A stretch of 43,249 nucleotides of DNA from Cyclobacteriaceae bacterium (GCA_026989535.1 JALSJD010000228.1:1-43249), one strand, 5' to 3'. Shown: positions 19,401-27,942, counted from the first letter of the stretch. Numbers and translations are program-made. Notes: generated by a model from the sequence alone, not told the origin.

Positions 19401-20148
19401 TGAAAGTGACCCAAAATATGTTGAATATGAGAAGAAATTATTACACAGAGCAAGAGAGGAGAGATTGTTTGATTGTCCAAAAAAAATATTAATTAGGCAA
19501 ACTGGTGATAAAGTTATAGGAACAATAGATATGTCAAGGCTATATGCTTGGAAAAGTGTATTTGTAATCTTACCAATTGAAAATGAGTTAAGCCTTGAAT
19601 ATATATTGGGTCTATTAAATTCCAAAACAGTAAATTTTTATTATCAAAAATTGGTTGGTGAAAGGGGTCGAGCATTTGCTCAAATTAAAGGTGTTAACTT
19701 AAAACCAATTCCATTAATTGTTGGTTCAACAGAAGAGCAAACGATTTTGGCTTCAAAAGTAGATGAGGCGTTATTATTAGGCAATAATTTTTTAGAAGCT
19801 GATAGAAAATTTAGAAAATATCTACAATCTCAATTTGCACTAGAAAAGCTACCTAAAAAATTACAAAACTGGCATGGGTTAAATTTTGGAGAGTTTATTA
19901 CAGAACTAAACAAAGCCATAAAAAAATGTGCTAAAGGAATAGTAGCACCTACAACAATGGGACATGTCCCATTGGCTAAGCTCACCAAAACCCAAGAAAT
20001 GGATTGGATGGAGGTTTTTGAAACTAAAAAAGCAGAAGCCCAAACCCTAAAAGCGGAGATAGATAAAACAGATGCAGAGATTGATGCTATGGTGTATGAG
20101 CTGTATGGATTGAGTGAAGAGGAGATTAGGATTGTTGAGGGGAGTTAG
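16495..20148 (+). CDS. Type IIG restriction-modification enzyme (Eco57I-like) with embedded HUH/Y1 transposase domain
   Basis: A single 1217-residue chain combining cleavage, adenine methylation and sequence recognition. Residues about 40-200 form a PD-(D/E)XK nuclease (D88, E102-L-K104 in AVIELKS). The methyltransferase has motif I DPACGSGAF at 460 and motif IV NPPY at 768, typical of N6-adenine enzymes. The target-recognition part follows (MVRGRNFNRYRLD near 955 onward) and ends in a coiled coil. Residues about 576-759, between motifs I and IV, are foreign: a Y1/RAYT-like domain with HIH at 649-651 and a candidate catalytic Y723 in EYIKTNRQKH. Two palindromes with core GGGACATGTCCC lie in frame at G686 and G1156. 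Two bases separate it from the DUF2971 gene. Whether the enzyme is active with the insert is unknown. Confidence 0.88.
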   Translation: MALFQNSVLNRYLKLQDAQTIEKAYATFTTYFHNAARQQNIREAKEEQFQEGFLRELFVNVLDYTLNPEPHFNLTTELKNEKGAKKADGAILKEGQAIAVIELKSTKTKDLESIRQQAFDYKANQTGCVYVVTSNFEKLRFYVNNAVEFEEFNLFNLTPERFALLYLCLHQSNVINHKPLEIKNASIREEENITKQFYTDYSVFKRELYRDLVKLNVKNEVFREELINQDADRATKNIKLTLFKKSQKLIDRFLFIFFGEDRGLLPPNSTIKILEQWNKLKELDEIVPLYSRFIKYFNYLDKGRKGTDNTAEIFAYNGGLFKPDPVLDSMLISDELLYKHTKGLSLYNFDSQIDVNILGHIFENSLNEIESVNAEIEGVDFDKQTTKRKKDGVFYTPKYITKYIVDNTVGKLCTEKKTELGIIEEAYFKSRKGRTTKKLKELQQLLNTYRDWLLTLTILDPACGSGAFLNQALDFLIKEHQYIDELDAKLTGSAIVFRNIENTVLENNIYGVDLNEESVEIAKLSLWLRTAQPRRQLTTLSSNIKCGNSLIDDPKVAGAKAFNWQQEFPHVFKAKEKVAYHITTSTHDSRTSQRMIDHKVRLKRDGGARPKAEAIWLEANDEILITETIASIVKEDGLNVMAYNICGDHIHLLLVCEEEDITRIVGKIKAITSKEYNTNKGITTRGHVPLSKEEKKTYNSLWTQKFGCKEIKSEDQLWNTVEYIKTNRQKHELPSNKKLQHLADKICSSYDYAFRTETKGGFDVVIGNPPYGARLNDAEKEYIRKQYQSMEGDFDTYIYFMELTLSLLAEYGECGLIIPNNILLQKFGRNLRELLLNTTSITSIIDLGYGAFEYAVVPTTVITYSNTISKNNRVKFLFRPKRTDFDIAFSECNQDEFIKNQFFAFNVQIAPEEKSLILKMEKRGSRLEELCELKIGIECTPNYINDKPISTISKPMVRGRNFNRYRLDFESDPKYVEYEKKLLHRAREERLFDCPKKILIRQTGDKVIGTIDMSRLYAWKSVFVILPIENELSLEYILGLLNSKTVNFYYQKLVGERGRAFAQIKGVNLKPIPLIVGSTEEQTILASKVDEALLLGNNFLEADRKFRKYLQSQFALEKLPKKLQNWHGLNFGEFITELNKAIKKCAKGIVAPTTMGHVPLAKLTKTQEMDWMEVFETKKAEAQTLKAEIDKTDAEIDAMVYELYGLSEEEIRIVEGS
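18220..18771 (+). mobile_element. REP-associated tyrosine transposase (Y1 HUH) domain nested in the methyltransferase
   Basis: In frame within the restriction enzyme gene, residues about 576-759 match the Y1 transposase fold: an initial strand VAYHITTSTHDSR, the HUH motif GDHIHLLLVCEEE, and the tyrosine helix NTVEYIKTNRQKHELPS. This replaces what is normally a short loop between PHVF and GGFDVVIGNPPY. The HUH histidines and the tyrosine are all present, so nuclease activity is possible. It has no start or stop codons of its own and can only be made as part of the fusion. Confidence 0.75.
18544..18565. repeat. 22-bp perfect palindrome in frame, core GGGACATGTCCC (copy 1)
   Basis: The centre CAAGGGGACATGTCCCCTTG extends by one further pair on each side to 22 bp. 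It is translated as RGHVPL at residues 685-690, between the HUH motif and the catalytic tyrosine of the embedded Y1 domain. The preceding bases TACAACAA are shared with copy 2. Confidence 0.85.
19955..19974. repeat. 20-bp perfect palindrome in frame, core GGGACATGTCCC (copy 2)
   Basis: CAATGGGACATGTCCCATTG is a perfect palindrome translated as MGHVPL at residues 1155-1160, in the linker before the C-terminal coiled coil. It lies 1.4 kb from copy 1. The differences between the copies are compensated on both arms, so palindromy is kept although the sequence differs. Confidence 0.85.
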
Positions 20149-20150
20149 AT

Positions 20151-20996
20151 ATGAGTATTGACAAACAACAAGATTATTTTTTGAATGATGATGTGATTTA
20201 TCATTACACCAATCTTTATACGGCATTAGAGTACATATTGGACAATAGAATTGACAACCGCACTCTCAGATTAAGCCCAAGAGGGAATTCAATAGATCCA
20301 GTCGAAAATTGGGATGATTATCTTCCAATGGGTGTAGATTTTGCAAATAGCAAGAAAAGTTATGATGATAAAGAAATAAAGGATATTTACAATTATTTAA
20401 AAAACAGGCTGTTAAAGGCCAAACAAGTATGTTTTTGTATGAATAATTCTTCCGAATCTAAACTTGAACATACAAGAGAAGAAACAATGAACCGTTATGG
20501 TTTTTTAAAACCTAGAATGTGGAGTCAATATGCCGATAGTTTTAGAGGCGTTTGCTTAGCCTTTTCTAAAAACAAGTTGAAAGAAAACAATCCTAAGCTA
20601 GTTCCAAAAACAATTATTTATGCACAATTACATAAATTACCAAAAAAAAAGATAGACTTCTATGCCAAAGACTTAGATGACTTGGGAATTGAAAAGTGCA
20701 AGAAAAAATATCAGGATAAATTGGATGAGTTTATTTTTAGTAAACATCAAGATTATTTTGGTGAAAATGAATTTCGTTTTTGTTCCTTCTCTGAATACGA
20801 ATATGACTATTTAGATATATCTCATAGCCTTAAAGGAATATTTTTTATTGAGAATAAGATAAGTGAATTTGCTAAAAAATCATTGCTATCCTATGGCAGG
20901 GAATATAAAGTCAATCCATTGGGAATTAAATGGGGAGGTTTCGGAATTGGATTTAATATTTATACCAATAGTGGCAACAAATCAAGCTTAGAATAG
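20151..20996 (+). CDS. DUF2971 domain protein
   Basis: 281 residues, no signal peptide or membrane segment. The DUF2971 pattern is visible: VIYHYTNLYTALEYIL near the N-terminus, LRLSPRGNSIDPVENW (the usual NDPxE region), then RMWSQYADSFRGVCLAFSK in the middle. Function is unknown; the family is common beside restriction-modification and other defence genes, but I know of no biochemical activity. It starts two bases after the restriction enzyme stop and ends three bases before the AlbA_2 gene start, so the three genes form a tight operon. Its base composition is more AT-rich, with many AAA runs. Confidence 0.75.
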   Translation: MSIDKQQDYFLNDDVIYHYTNLYTALEYILDNRIDNRTLRLSPRGNSIDPVENWDDYLPMGVDFANSKKSYDDKEIKDIYNYLKNRLLKAKQVCFCMNNSSESKLEHTREETMNRYGFLKPRMWSQYADSFRGVCLAFSKNKLKENNPKLVPKTIIYAQLHKLPKKKIDFYAKDLDDLGIEKCKKKYQDKLDEFIFSKHQDYFGENEFRFCSFSEYEYDYLDISHSLKGIFFIENKISEFAKKSLLSYGREYKVNPLGIKWGGFGIGFNIYTNSGNKSSLE

Positions 20997-20999
20997 ACT

Positions 21000-22485
21000 A
21001 TGCCTGAAAATCAACATATAGAATATAAAGAAAGCTGGCGCGATGAGTACCTGAAATGGATATGCGGTTTTGCCAATGCCAAAGGGGGCGTAATGTACAT
21101 TGGCAAAAATGATAAAGGTGAAGTGGTGGGGCTTGCCAATGCTAAAAAATTATTGGAGGATATTCCTAACAAAACTAGGGATGTACTTGGAGTAATGATA
21201 GATGTAAACCTGCATACAACTGCGCAAGGAGATTATTTAGAGTTGGTTATTGAGGATTATCCGTATCCTGTAAATTATAAGGGGCAATATCATTACCGCA
21301 GTGGCAGCACCAAACAAGAGTTAAAAGGAGCGGCATTGGATAAATTTCTGCTTCAGAAAAAAGGTAAACGATGGGATGGTGTTCCTGTGCCTTCTATTTT
21401 GGTTACCGATTTACAAACAGATACGTTTGATTTTTTTAGGAAGCGAGCTTTAAAAAGTAAACGAATTGAAGAGGAAGTTTTAACGGATAGCAATGTACAC
21501 TTAATCGAGAATTTACAGCTTAAAGAGGGGGTATATTTAAAGCGTGCCGCTGTTTTATTATTTCATCCTAAGCCAGAAAATTTTGTGCCTGGGGCTTATA
21601 TAAAAATCGGTTTTTTCGAGTCGGATTCGGAGCTTGTGTATCAAGATGAAATACACGGTAACTTATTTGAACAAATAGAGAAAACAACCGACTTATTATT
21701 TACCAAGTACATAAAAGCAACCATTAGTTACGAGGGGTTGCAACGTGTAGAAACCTACGATTACCCAAAAGAGGCTTTACGAGAGGCCTTGCTAAATGCG
21801 ATATCGCATAAAGATTATTCGAGTGGCGTTCCTATTCAGATAAGCGTATATAAGGATAAAATAATGCTTTGGAATGATGGGCAGCTGCCTGATAATTGGA
21901 CGGTTGAAAACTTGCTAAAGAAGCACCCGTCTAAACCTTATAACCCCGATATTGCCAATGCTTTTTTTAGAAGTGGTTATAAGAGTCCACTCCGAAAACT
22001 CACAAAATCAAAAAAGACTCTTTTGTCGATTTTTTCATTTTCCTCAATTAGCTGATACTCAGGCATCAACGAATCTCGTAAAATAAAAATCTCATCCAAA
22101 ATAGCCCATTTTATGAAAGATGTCAGTTTTCTGAGTGGACTCTTATATAGAATTGTGGGGAAGAGGCACTATTAAGATTATAGAAAAGTGCAAAGAGGCT
22201 GGCTTACCAACGCCCTTGTATTATTACGAATCATCGGGTTTTTGGGTAGAGTTTAGAAAAGACATTTATAACGAATTGTATTTGAAATCGCTTAGTCTTA
22301 ATGATAGGCAGGTAAAAGGCTTTCTTTATGTTAGAGCGAATGGCAAAATTACAAATAGTGAGTACCAAGAGATAAATGGGTGTTCACGAAATACGGCTAG
22401 CAATGACCTTTCGGAATTAGTTGCAAAAGAACTGCTAAAGCCGAGTGGTCAGAAGGGTGCCGGAGCATTTTATAGTTTAAATTGA
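21000..22485 (+). pseudogene. AlbA_2 (Schlafen-type) ATP-binding protein, split by MITE copy C
   Basis: The gene is in two pieces, 21000-21981 and about 22144-22485. The N-terminus has the AlbA_2 start HIEYKESWRDEYLKWICGFANAKGG and VMYIGKNDKGEVVGL, followed by a RecG-related ATP-binding part with YPKEALREALLNAISHKDY and LWNDGQLPDNWT. After NAFFRSGY the MITE interrupts; the frame resumes at IELWGRGTIKIIEKCKEAGLP and ends with a winged-helix-like tail. Removing bases 21982-22147 (element plus one TATA duplication) gives an uninterrupted protein of about 439 residues. As it stands translation ends within the element at 22055. The first piece alone keeps the AlbA_2 domain and might still be made. 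Third gene of the putative defence operon. Confidence 0.85.
21982..22143 (-). mobile_element. 162-bp MITE, copy C, inside the AlbA_2 gene
   Basis: The element runs from AGAGTCCACTCCGAAAAC to the complement of an imperfect copy, TTTTCTGAGTGGACTCT, and is flanked by TATA on both sides (21978-21981 and 22144-22147). It is in the opposite orientation to copies A and E. Read on the minus strand it holds the same internal sequence around ATGCCTGAGTATCAG and the same stop-free frame. It provides the stop that truncates the AlbA_2 gene. Confidence 0.9.
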
Positions 22486-22516
22486 GTTGCACATTAATTG
22501 CACAAATTGCACAATG

Positions 22517-22546
22517 ACCAAGTCAGTTACTAAAACTGGCTGTGGT
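22517..22546 (+). terminator. Possible terminator of the restriction-modification operon
   Basis: An imperfect stem (ACCAAGTCAGTT with AACTGGCTGTGGT) followed by TTTTG lies 32 bases after the AlbA_2 stop. The stem has one bulge and one G-T type pair. The remaining gap to 22710 shows nothing I can support. Confidence 0.35.
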
Positions 22547-22710
22547 TTTGTACCTCCTAATATTTATACAAAGCACTATCGCCAAACAAAGCGATGGCAG
22601 CGGGTGGGAAAGAAAAAACTTTAAGAATAATAGAAGATTACTAATTGGTTACAACGGTTTAATAAAGTTACACAAAGTACTGCGAACATTTTTTTGAATC
22701 CCGTAGCAAA

Positions 22711-25596
22711 TCAAAAACCAATGCTGCCTATCAAAAACTCAACTCTTGATTCTTGGGTGTCGGGTAAATAAACGGCTCTTACGCCCAGTTCTAATAATGG
22801 TAAAGCACGCATTACATTAAAATCGAATGTTAGATCGATACCAGTTGATTGGAAAGATCTTGAATATTCAATTGATTCTTCAGGGATATCAACTCTACCA
22901 TACCCGTAATCATAAAAAATCTTTGCTTTTATTCGTTGAATGTATAAGAACGGGCCAATTCGTATATCAGGATGAATAAGTGGTAAATCATAATTTGAAC
23001 GTATGGTATAAAAATTATTGAATATTTCGGGGGTGTGTCCTCTTGGAAACGGCATTCTGTTATTAAACCAATATTCGCCTTGGCTTAAGGTTATTTTTTG
23101 GCTTTGCCAAGCTGCGAAAAAATTGAGCGAATGGTGTTTAAATAAACCGGGGAAATATAATTGCGATTTTAGAATAGTTAATCCTCCCTTTAAATCGCCT
23201 CCATAAGGCGTAGAAAAGTTCTCGAATGTTAAAGTTTGGCCAAACCTGCTATATATATCACGTTTATTTTGATTTAATAAATTATACCATGTAACAACAA
23301 ACTCATTTTGAACTAAATTACCATTGCCAACTTGGTTAAACCTATATCGATTATCGCCAAACGCTTGGCTGTTAAAATTGGTAACCGAGGTAACACCAAT
23401 GTAATTATAAACTTCAATTTTTGATTGAAATTTAGATTTGGTTAATAACCAAGGTACTCTAAGTCCGGTTTTTAATATGGTCTCTGTCCAAGTTACTCTA
23501 TCTGGCCGTATCACATCCAATGTGTCTCTATAAGTAGTATTTGTTACTCTATTGCCATAAGTGGCCACAACATCCACAATTGGATACCAACCTTGGTAAC
23601 TTACCCTGCCAACACCTTTTACATTACCTACATTATCAAACTCTACCCCTGCAAATACATCGGTGGTGCTTAGTACATTTTTAGAGTAAACACCTAGTTC
23701 AATTTCGGTTAAACTGCCTGTAAATAACGGCCCCCAACTATGCACGTTAAGTGGCTTTTTGCGGTATCGCTTTGTTTGGTAAGTAGAGTCGGGCACATGT
23801 AGCAAAACATCGCTGTTATTTTCAGCCTCTATTAATGGTTCATATAATTTAATATCTCCATTTTTAACTTGTTCAATAGGCATCCAACTGCTTGGGTTAA
23901 ACGGAATGCTCACAATATCATTTCCTTCCACCACATAATTATTATAATAAATTAGCTTTCCATCTAAACTAATGGCAGGGTTAGATGCCCCATATTTGGC
24001 CGATGTAACTCTATATTTTTTAGATGCTGCCATATCCAACGCATAAATATTATCGATACCGGTAAGGCCAGAGTTGTATAACAAATAGTTTTTATAGATG
24101 ATAGGAAAACCAATATGTTCATAGCTATAATCCAATATTACTTTTTTATTGGCTGTTTCATAATTAATAAGCAGTACCCCTTTTTTCTGGTTAAATTGGT
24201 TTAAGACCACAATAGATTCTCCTGCATCGTCCCATCTGGGCATTGAATAAAATCCATTCTCCTCATTTTCAATTTTCTTTAGTACCTCTCCCGAGTTGGC
24301 ATTAAGTATCACCAACCTGTTTGCATAATCATCGGTGGTTTCTACCACCACAATTTTGGTGCGGTCGGGCGAGATAGCAGCTGCAGAATAGCGAGATTTG
24401 GATGTTAACTGCTTAACTGTTTTAGTTGCAAGGTTATAGGTGTTAACTACTGAATACGACCGAGTTAACCATCGAGGATCGTAGCGGTACTCTGTCCAAA
24501 CTACTGTATTGCCGGCTACAGATACAAACCCGGGGTTATTCATTGGGCCAAGCAGAAATGTCTTTTTTTCTTTTTTGGTATCGGGTTGTATGCTAACAAA
24601 TTGAGGAATATCATCCAGTCCTGATTTTAGTGCCAGTACTCCTCCGCCATCAATGGGTTGAGGGTAGGTATAATTGGTAAACCGTGGAGTTTGCCGTACC
24701 GTTAGTGTTTGGTAATCATTTAACGATTCGTTTTCTATTTGAGCTTGCCACTTAACTTTAAGCTCCTCCATCATTTGATTATAAAGTACAGGCATTTTGC
24801 TACCCGTAGCTTTTTTCATTGCAAATGAATATTCAAAAGGGACAAAAGGCAGGTTCCATGTTTGTTCCACAATGCTTTCCATGGCTTTTGCGCCATAATT
24901 ATTCTTTATATAGGTACTAAAATGATAACCCAACACATAATGGTTGGGGATAAAATCCTTGAAAGAGCGTAAGTACTGCTTGCTGTAATTAAAACTGCCT
25001 TTTTCTAAGAGGTTGGCTCTAAATGCCATCGAAAAATTTGGGAATCGCCCACGACCGCTATGTGTTAGGGCGGTTTCTACGCCTACGGCATCGCCTTCCC
25101 AAAACCAGGAAGGAACCGAAGCACTAGCCGTGGCATTTCTTGAGAATTCGCCTAATACATAGCCTACAAATTTAGTAAAACCTGTTCTGCTTCTATCGTA
25201 TTGCACTACATGCCTAAATTCGTGTATGGCAAGCATATCGAGCCAATCGTTAGTGCCTGCAAAATTATAATTTTGTGGGGCCATGGTGTAAAACTCCGAT
25301 CGCCTTGGCCCAAGGGTAACAAAGCCATTGGCAACCGCATGTTGGTTTTGCAAAATAATATCTATTTTACGAGGGCTGGCATTTAACGAACTTGAAACGG
25401 GTTTATATAAATGGGCCAAGGTATTGGCCATACGTTGCCCCTGTGTTTCAAATCCTTGCGGATATACAATTTTAAAATGAGGAGTGTTAATCTGTTGCCA
25501 TTTTATAGAGGGCGGCAGGTTTGGAAGGGTGGTTTGGGCGTTTATATTTGAAAGTGTAAGGATGCCTAAAAATAAAAGTGCAAGAAGTTTTTTCAT
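22711..25596 (-). CDS. Envelope protein: HExxH metallopeptidase-like domain, beta-propeller and outer-membrane barrel
   Basis: 961 residues from ATG 25596, which starts a clear signal peptide (MKKLLALLFLGILTLSNINA); the frame extends 19 residues further upstream, but that would bury the signal peptide. The mature N-terminal domain (about 20-300) has AIHEFRHVVQYDRSR, a gluzincin-type HExxH zinc motif, with a later ASVPSWFWEGDAVGVE whose Glu could be the third ligand. The middle (about 320-600) has TolB/WD40-like repeats such as SRYSAAAISPDRTKIVVVE and YGASNPAISLDGKLIYYN. The last ~300 residues look like a BamA/D15-type beta barrel ending in IGF. It is probably in the outer membrane. The peptidase role is inferred from the motif. 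Substrate unknown. Confidence 0.8.
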   Translation of the reverse strand: MKKLLALLFLGILTLSNINAQTTLPNLPPSIKWQQINTPHFKIVYPQGFETQGQRMANTLAHLYKPVSSSLNASPRKIDIILQNQHAVANGFVTLGPRRSEFYTMAPQNYNFAGTNDWLDMLAIHEFRHVVQYDRSRTGFTKFVGYVLGEFSRNATASASVPSWFWEGDAVGVETALTHSGRGRFPNFSMAFRANLLEKGSFNYSKQYLRSFKDFIPNHYVLGYHFSTYIKNNYGAKAMESIVEQTWNLPFVPFEYSFAMKKATGSKMPVLYNQMMEELKVKWQAQIENESLNDYQTLTVRQTPRFTNYTYPQPIDGGGVLALKSGLDDIPQFVSIQPDTKKEKKTFLLGPMNNPGFVSVAGNTVVWTEYRYDPRWLTRSYSVVNTYNLATKTVKQLTSKSRYSAAAISPDRTKIVVVETTDDYANRLVILNANSGEVLKKIENEENGFYSMPRWDDAGESIVVLNQFNQKKGVLLINYETANKKVILDYSYEHIGFPIIYKNYLLYNSGLTGIDNIYALDMAASKKYRVTSAKYGASNPAISLDGKLIYYNNYVVEGNDIVSIPFNPSSWMPIEQVKNGDIKLYEPLIEAENNSDVLLHVPDSTYQTKRYRKKPLNVHSWGPLFTGSLTEIELGVYSKNVLSTTDVFAGVEFDNVGNVKGVGRVSYQGWYPIVDVVATYGNRVTNTTYRDTLDVIRPDRVTWTETILKTGLRVPWLLTKSKFQSKIEVYNYIGVTSVTNFNSQAFGDNRYRFNQVGNGNLVQNEFVVTWYNLLNQNKRDIYSRFGQTLTFENFSTPYGGDLKGGLTILKSQLYFPGLFKHHSLNFFAAWQSQKITLSQGEYWFNNRMPFPRGHTPEIFNNFYTIRSNYDLPLIHPDIRIGPFLYIQRIKAKIFYDYGYGRVDIPEESIEYSRSFQSTGIDLTFDFNVMRALPLLELGVRAVYLPDTQESRVEFLIGSIGF

Positions 25597-25711
25597 TCGA
25601 AACTGTTTGTTCAAATATAATTTGATAGATTTTAAGCAAAAAGAAAACGGCAAGTAATTAATGAGAATAAAATCCGAGTTCGGTCTCTGGTTAATTGATT
25701 TATATTAGAAG

Positions 25712-25731
25712 ATTCCTGCCTTTTCAGGAAT
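25712..25731. repeat. REP-like hairpin
   Basis: ATTCCTG-ccttttc-AGGAAT forms a hairpin (ATTCCTG at 25712-25718, CAGGAAT at 25725-25731), in the same style as the ATTCCTGC palindromes at 12753 and 12856. Confidence 0.6.
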
Positions 25732-25763
25732 GATGAGCTCAAATAACGGCAAAACAATTAATT

Positions 25764-25800
25764 AGAACAAGGGAGCAATAATTTGTTACTCCCTTGTTCT
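25764..25800 (-). terminator. Intrinsic terminator of the S46 peptidase gene
   Basis: AGAACAAGGGAG (25764-25775) pairs perfectly with CTCCCTTGTTCT (25789-25800) over 12 bp. It lies 23 bases beyond the stop at 25824, and the minus strand after it is AT-rich. Confidence 0.7.
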
Positions 25801-25823
25801 ACATTCAATTCTACTCAACAACT

Positions 25824-27917
25824 TTATTTTTTAGGATGAACCAGTTCCATTTCATCAATCAAATGGGTGGCTCCGGCATATTTATCTATTATAAAAAGCA
25901 CGTAACGTACATCAACCATAATATTTCTACAAATTTCTGGGTCATAATTCATATCACTCATGGTGCCTTCCCATACTCGATCAAAGTTTAACCCTACCAA
26001 ATTCCCATTGGCATCAATTGCTGGGCTACCAGAATTGCCCCCTGTAGTATGATTAGTTCCTAAAAAACAAACTGGCATCTTTCCATTGGCATCTGCATAT
26101 TGGCCAAAGTCTTTTGCTTCATACAAATCTAGCAATCGCTCAGGCACATCAAATTCATAATCACCAGGTATATATTTTTCAATTACACCATCCAAATAAC
26201 TAACGGGGTTGTAATAAACAGCATCACGAGGTGAGTAGCCCCTAACTTGGCCATACGTAACACGCAATGTTCCGTTTGCATCTGGAAAATAGCGGGCGGT
26301 AGGAAGTGCCTCCATCAATGCCTTCATATATTGCTTTTGCAAGGCAGAAATTGCAGTACTCTTCTGCTGAAAGTCCTTATTAATATCATTATAAAATGCT
26401 TCGATCATAGGTTTGGCATAGATATAAGCAGGGTCATTATTTATTTTTTTTAATACTTGTTTAGTATTTCCATCTAGTAAAGCTAGTGCACTTTCTAAAT
26501 TTACAAAAGCTGTTTTATCATAAATACTAGCATCTATATTTTTAGTATAAAATGGCATTACCTTATTAAATACACCTTTATCTACGCCTACATCATAATT
26601 TTTATGAATATTATTTAATCTACTTGAAAGTGAACCTTTAGCTTTTTCAAAATTATCTTTATTCGCATTAATTGCGCGTTCCATTTGATATGCTCTATAG
26701 GTCATTTGCATAAGTTCGTTGGTTATAATAAATACTTCGATAAAGTTTCTACGCTTAATATTTACAGGCGCAAAATCCGCATATAATGCTTCAAACTCTG
26801 GAAGAATATTTCCATAGGTTTCTTCTAGCCCTTTTTTACTTAACGCTTTTGTAAACGATGCTTCAAAAGCTCGTCTATTCTCTATGGCATTACTTTTTTC
26901 GATTCCTAGGTTTTCGCCTATCCATTTTTTCCAAGCATTTGCAATGCGTGCTTGCTTAGAGGCATACTTAATTCTAATTTCATCACTTTCCTTCATTTTA
27001 GCATCAATCACTTTTAGAGCAGCTTTGCGAATGGCAATATTGCTAGGATTAAATTCTTTAGTGATATGTTCTATGGCAACTGCTGGCAGGTACTCATCGG
27101 TACGGCTAGGAAAACCAAATACCATGGTAAAATCGCCTTCAGCTATGCCATCTAATGAAACTGGTAAAAAATGTTTGGGCTTATAAGGCATATTTTCTTT
27201 ACTATAGGTTGCAGGGCGATTATTTGCATCGGCATATATCCTAAACATAGAAAAATCTCCTGTATGACGAGGGAACACCCAATTGTCGGTATCACTACCA
27301 AACTTACCAATACTGGTTGGAGGCGCACCTACTAAACGAATATCTTCAAACCGCTCTGTAACAAAAAGAAAATATTGGTTGCCTTTATAAAAGGCCTTCA
27401 CTTTAGTGTCTTGCCAATCTTCTTTTTTTGCCTCTTTTTGTAAAGTATTATTGTTTTTATCTATTTGAGATTGCTTTTCTGCTTCAGTCATCTCAGCGGT
27501 AACACCAGCTAATGCTAACTTTGTTACATCTTCAATTCGAATAATAAATTCGACATATAATCCTTCATTGGGTAATTCTTCCTCTAAACTCATGGCCCAA
27601 AACCCATCTTTTAAATAATCGTTTTCTAATGATGAGTGAGACTGAATCTGCCCAAAACCACAATGGTGATTAGTTAATAGCAACCCCTTAGGTGAAATAA
27701 CTTCACTAGTACATCCTCCATTGAAATGACCAATCGCATCTTTTAAGCTTGAGTTATTCACATCGTAAATATCCTTGGCAGATAGTTTGCTCCCAAGACT
27801 TTGCATTTCAGATTCGTTCATGCCTTTTAAAAGAGAAGGAATCCACATACCCCCTTGCTGGGCTTGTACTTGTATCTGTATTACTATTAACAGAAAAATA
27901 ATTTTTGTAATTTTCAT
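25824..27917 (-). CDS. S46 family dipeptidyl-peptidase, DPP11-type
   Basis: Secreted or periplasmic serine exopeptidase that releases N-terminal dipeptides. The 697-residue protein begins with a signal peptide (MKITKIIFLLIVIQIQVQAQ) and the family start GGMWIPSLL. The chymotrypsin-like triad is visible: H85 in TNHHCG, the Asp in the HTGDF segment, and S629 in GGNSGSPAID. R647 in LNFDRVWEG lies 18 residues after the Ser, the same offset as Ser655 and Arg673 in Porphyromonas DPP11, where the Arg selects Asp/Glu at P1; DPP7 enzymes have Gly there. I therefore infer Asp/Glu specificity. A 12-bp terminator follows, and MITE copy D lies about 25 bases upstream of the start. Confidence 0.9.
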   Translation of the reverse strand: MKITKIIFLLIVIQIQVQAQQGGMWIPSLLKGMNESEMQSLGSKLSAKDIYDVNNSSLKDAIGHFNGGCTSEVISPKGLLLTNHHCGFGQIQSHSSLENDYLKDGFWAMSLEEELPNEGLYVEFIIRIEDVTKLALAGVTAEMTEAEKQSQIDKNNNTLQKEAKKEDWQDTKVKAFYKGNQYFLFVTERFEDIRLVGAPPTSIGKFGSDTDNWVFPRHTGDFSMFRIYADANNRPATYSKENMPYKPKHFLPVSLDGIAEGDFTMVFGFPSRTDEYLPAVAIEHITKEFNPSNIAIRKAALKVIDAKMKESDEIRIKYASKQARIANAWKKWIGENLGIEKSNAIENRRAFEASFTKALSKKGLEETYGNILPEFEALYADFAPVNIKRRNFIEVFIITNELMQMTYRAYQMERAINANKDNFEKAKGSLSSRLNNIHKNYDVGVDKGVFNKVMPFYTKNIDASIYDKTAFVNLESALALLDGNTKQVLKKINNDPAYIYAKPMIEAFYNDINKDFQQKSTAISALQKQYMKALMEALPTARYFPDANGTLRVTYGQVRGYSPRDAVYYNPVSYLDGVIEKYIPGDYEFDVPERLLDLYEAKDFGQYADANGKMPVCFLGTNHTTGGNSGSPAIDANGNLVGLNFDRVWEGTMSDMNYDPEICRNIMVDVRYVLFIIDKYAGATHLIDEMELVHPKK

Positions 27918-27942
27918 GTGATTTTAATTTAAGCAGTAAAGA

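Noticed and set aside
22514-22624. A 36-codon open frame beginning MTKSVTKTGCGF
   Set aside because: No family resemblance, no ribosome-binding site, and it overlaps the likely terminator hairpin of the preceding operon.
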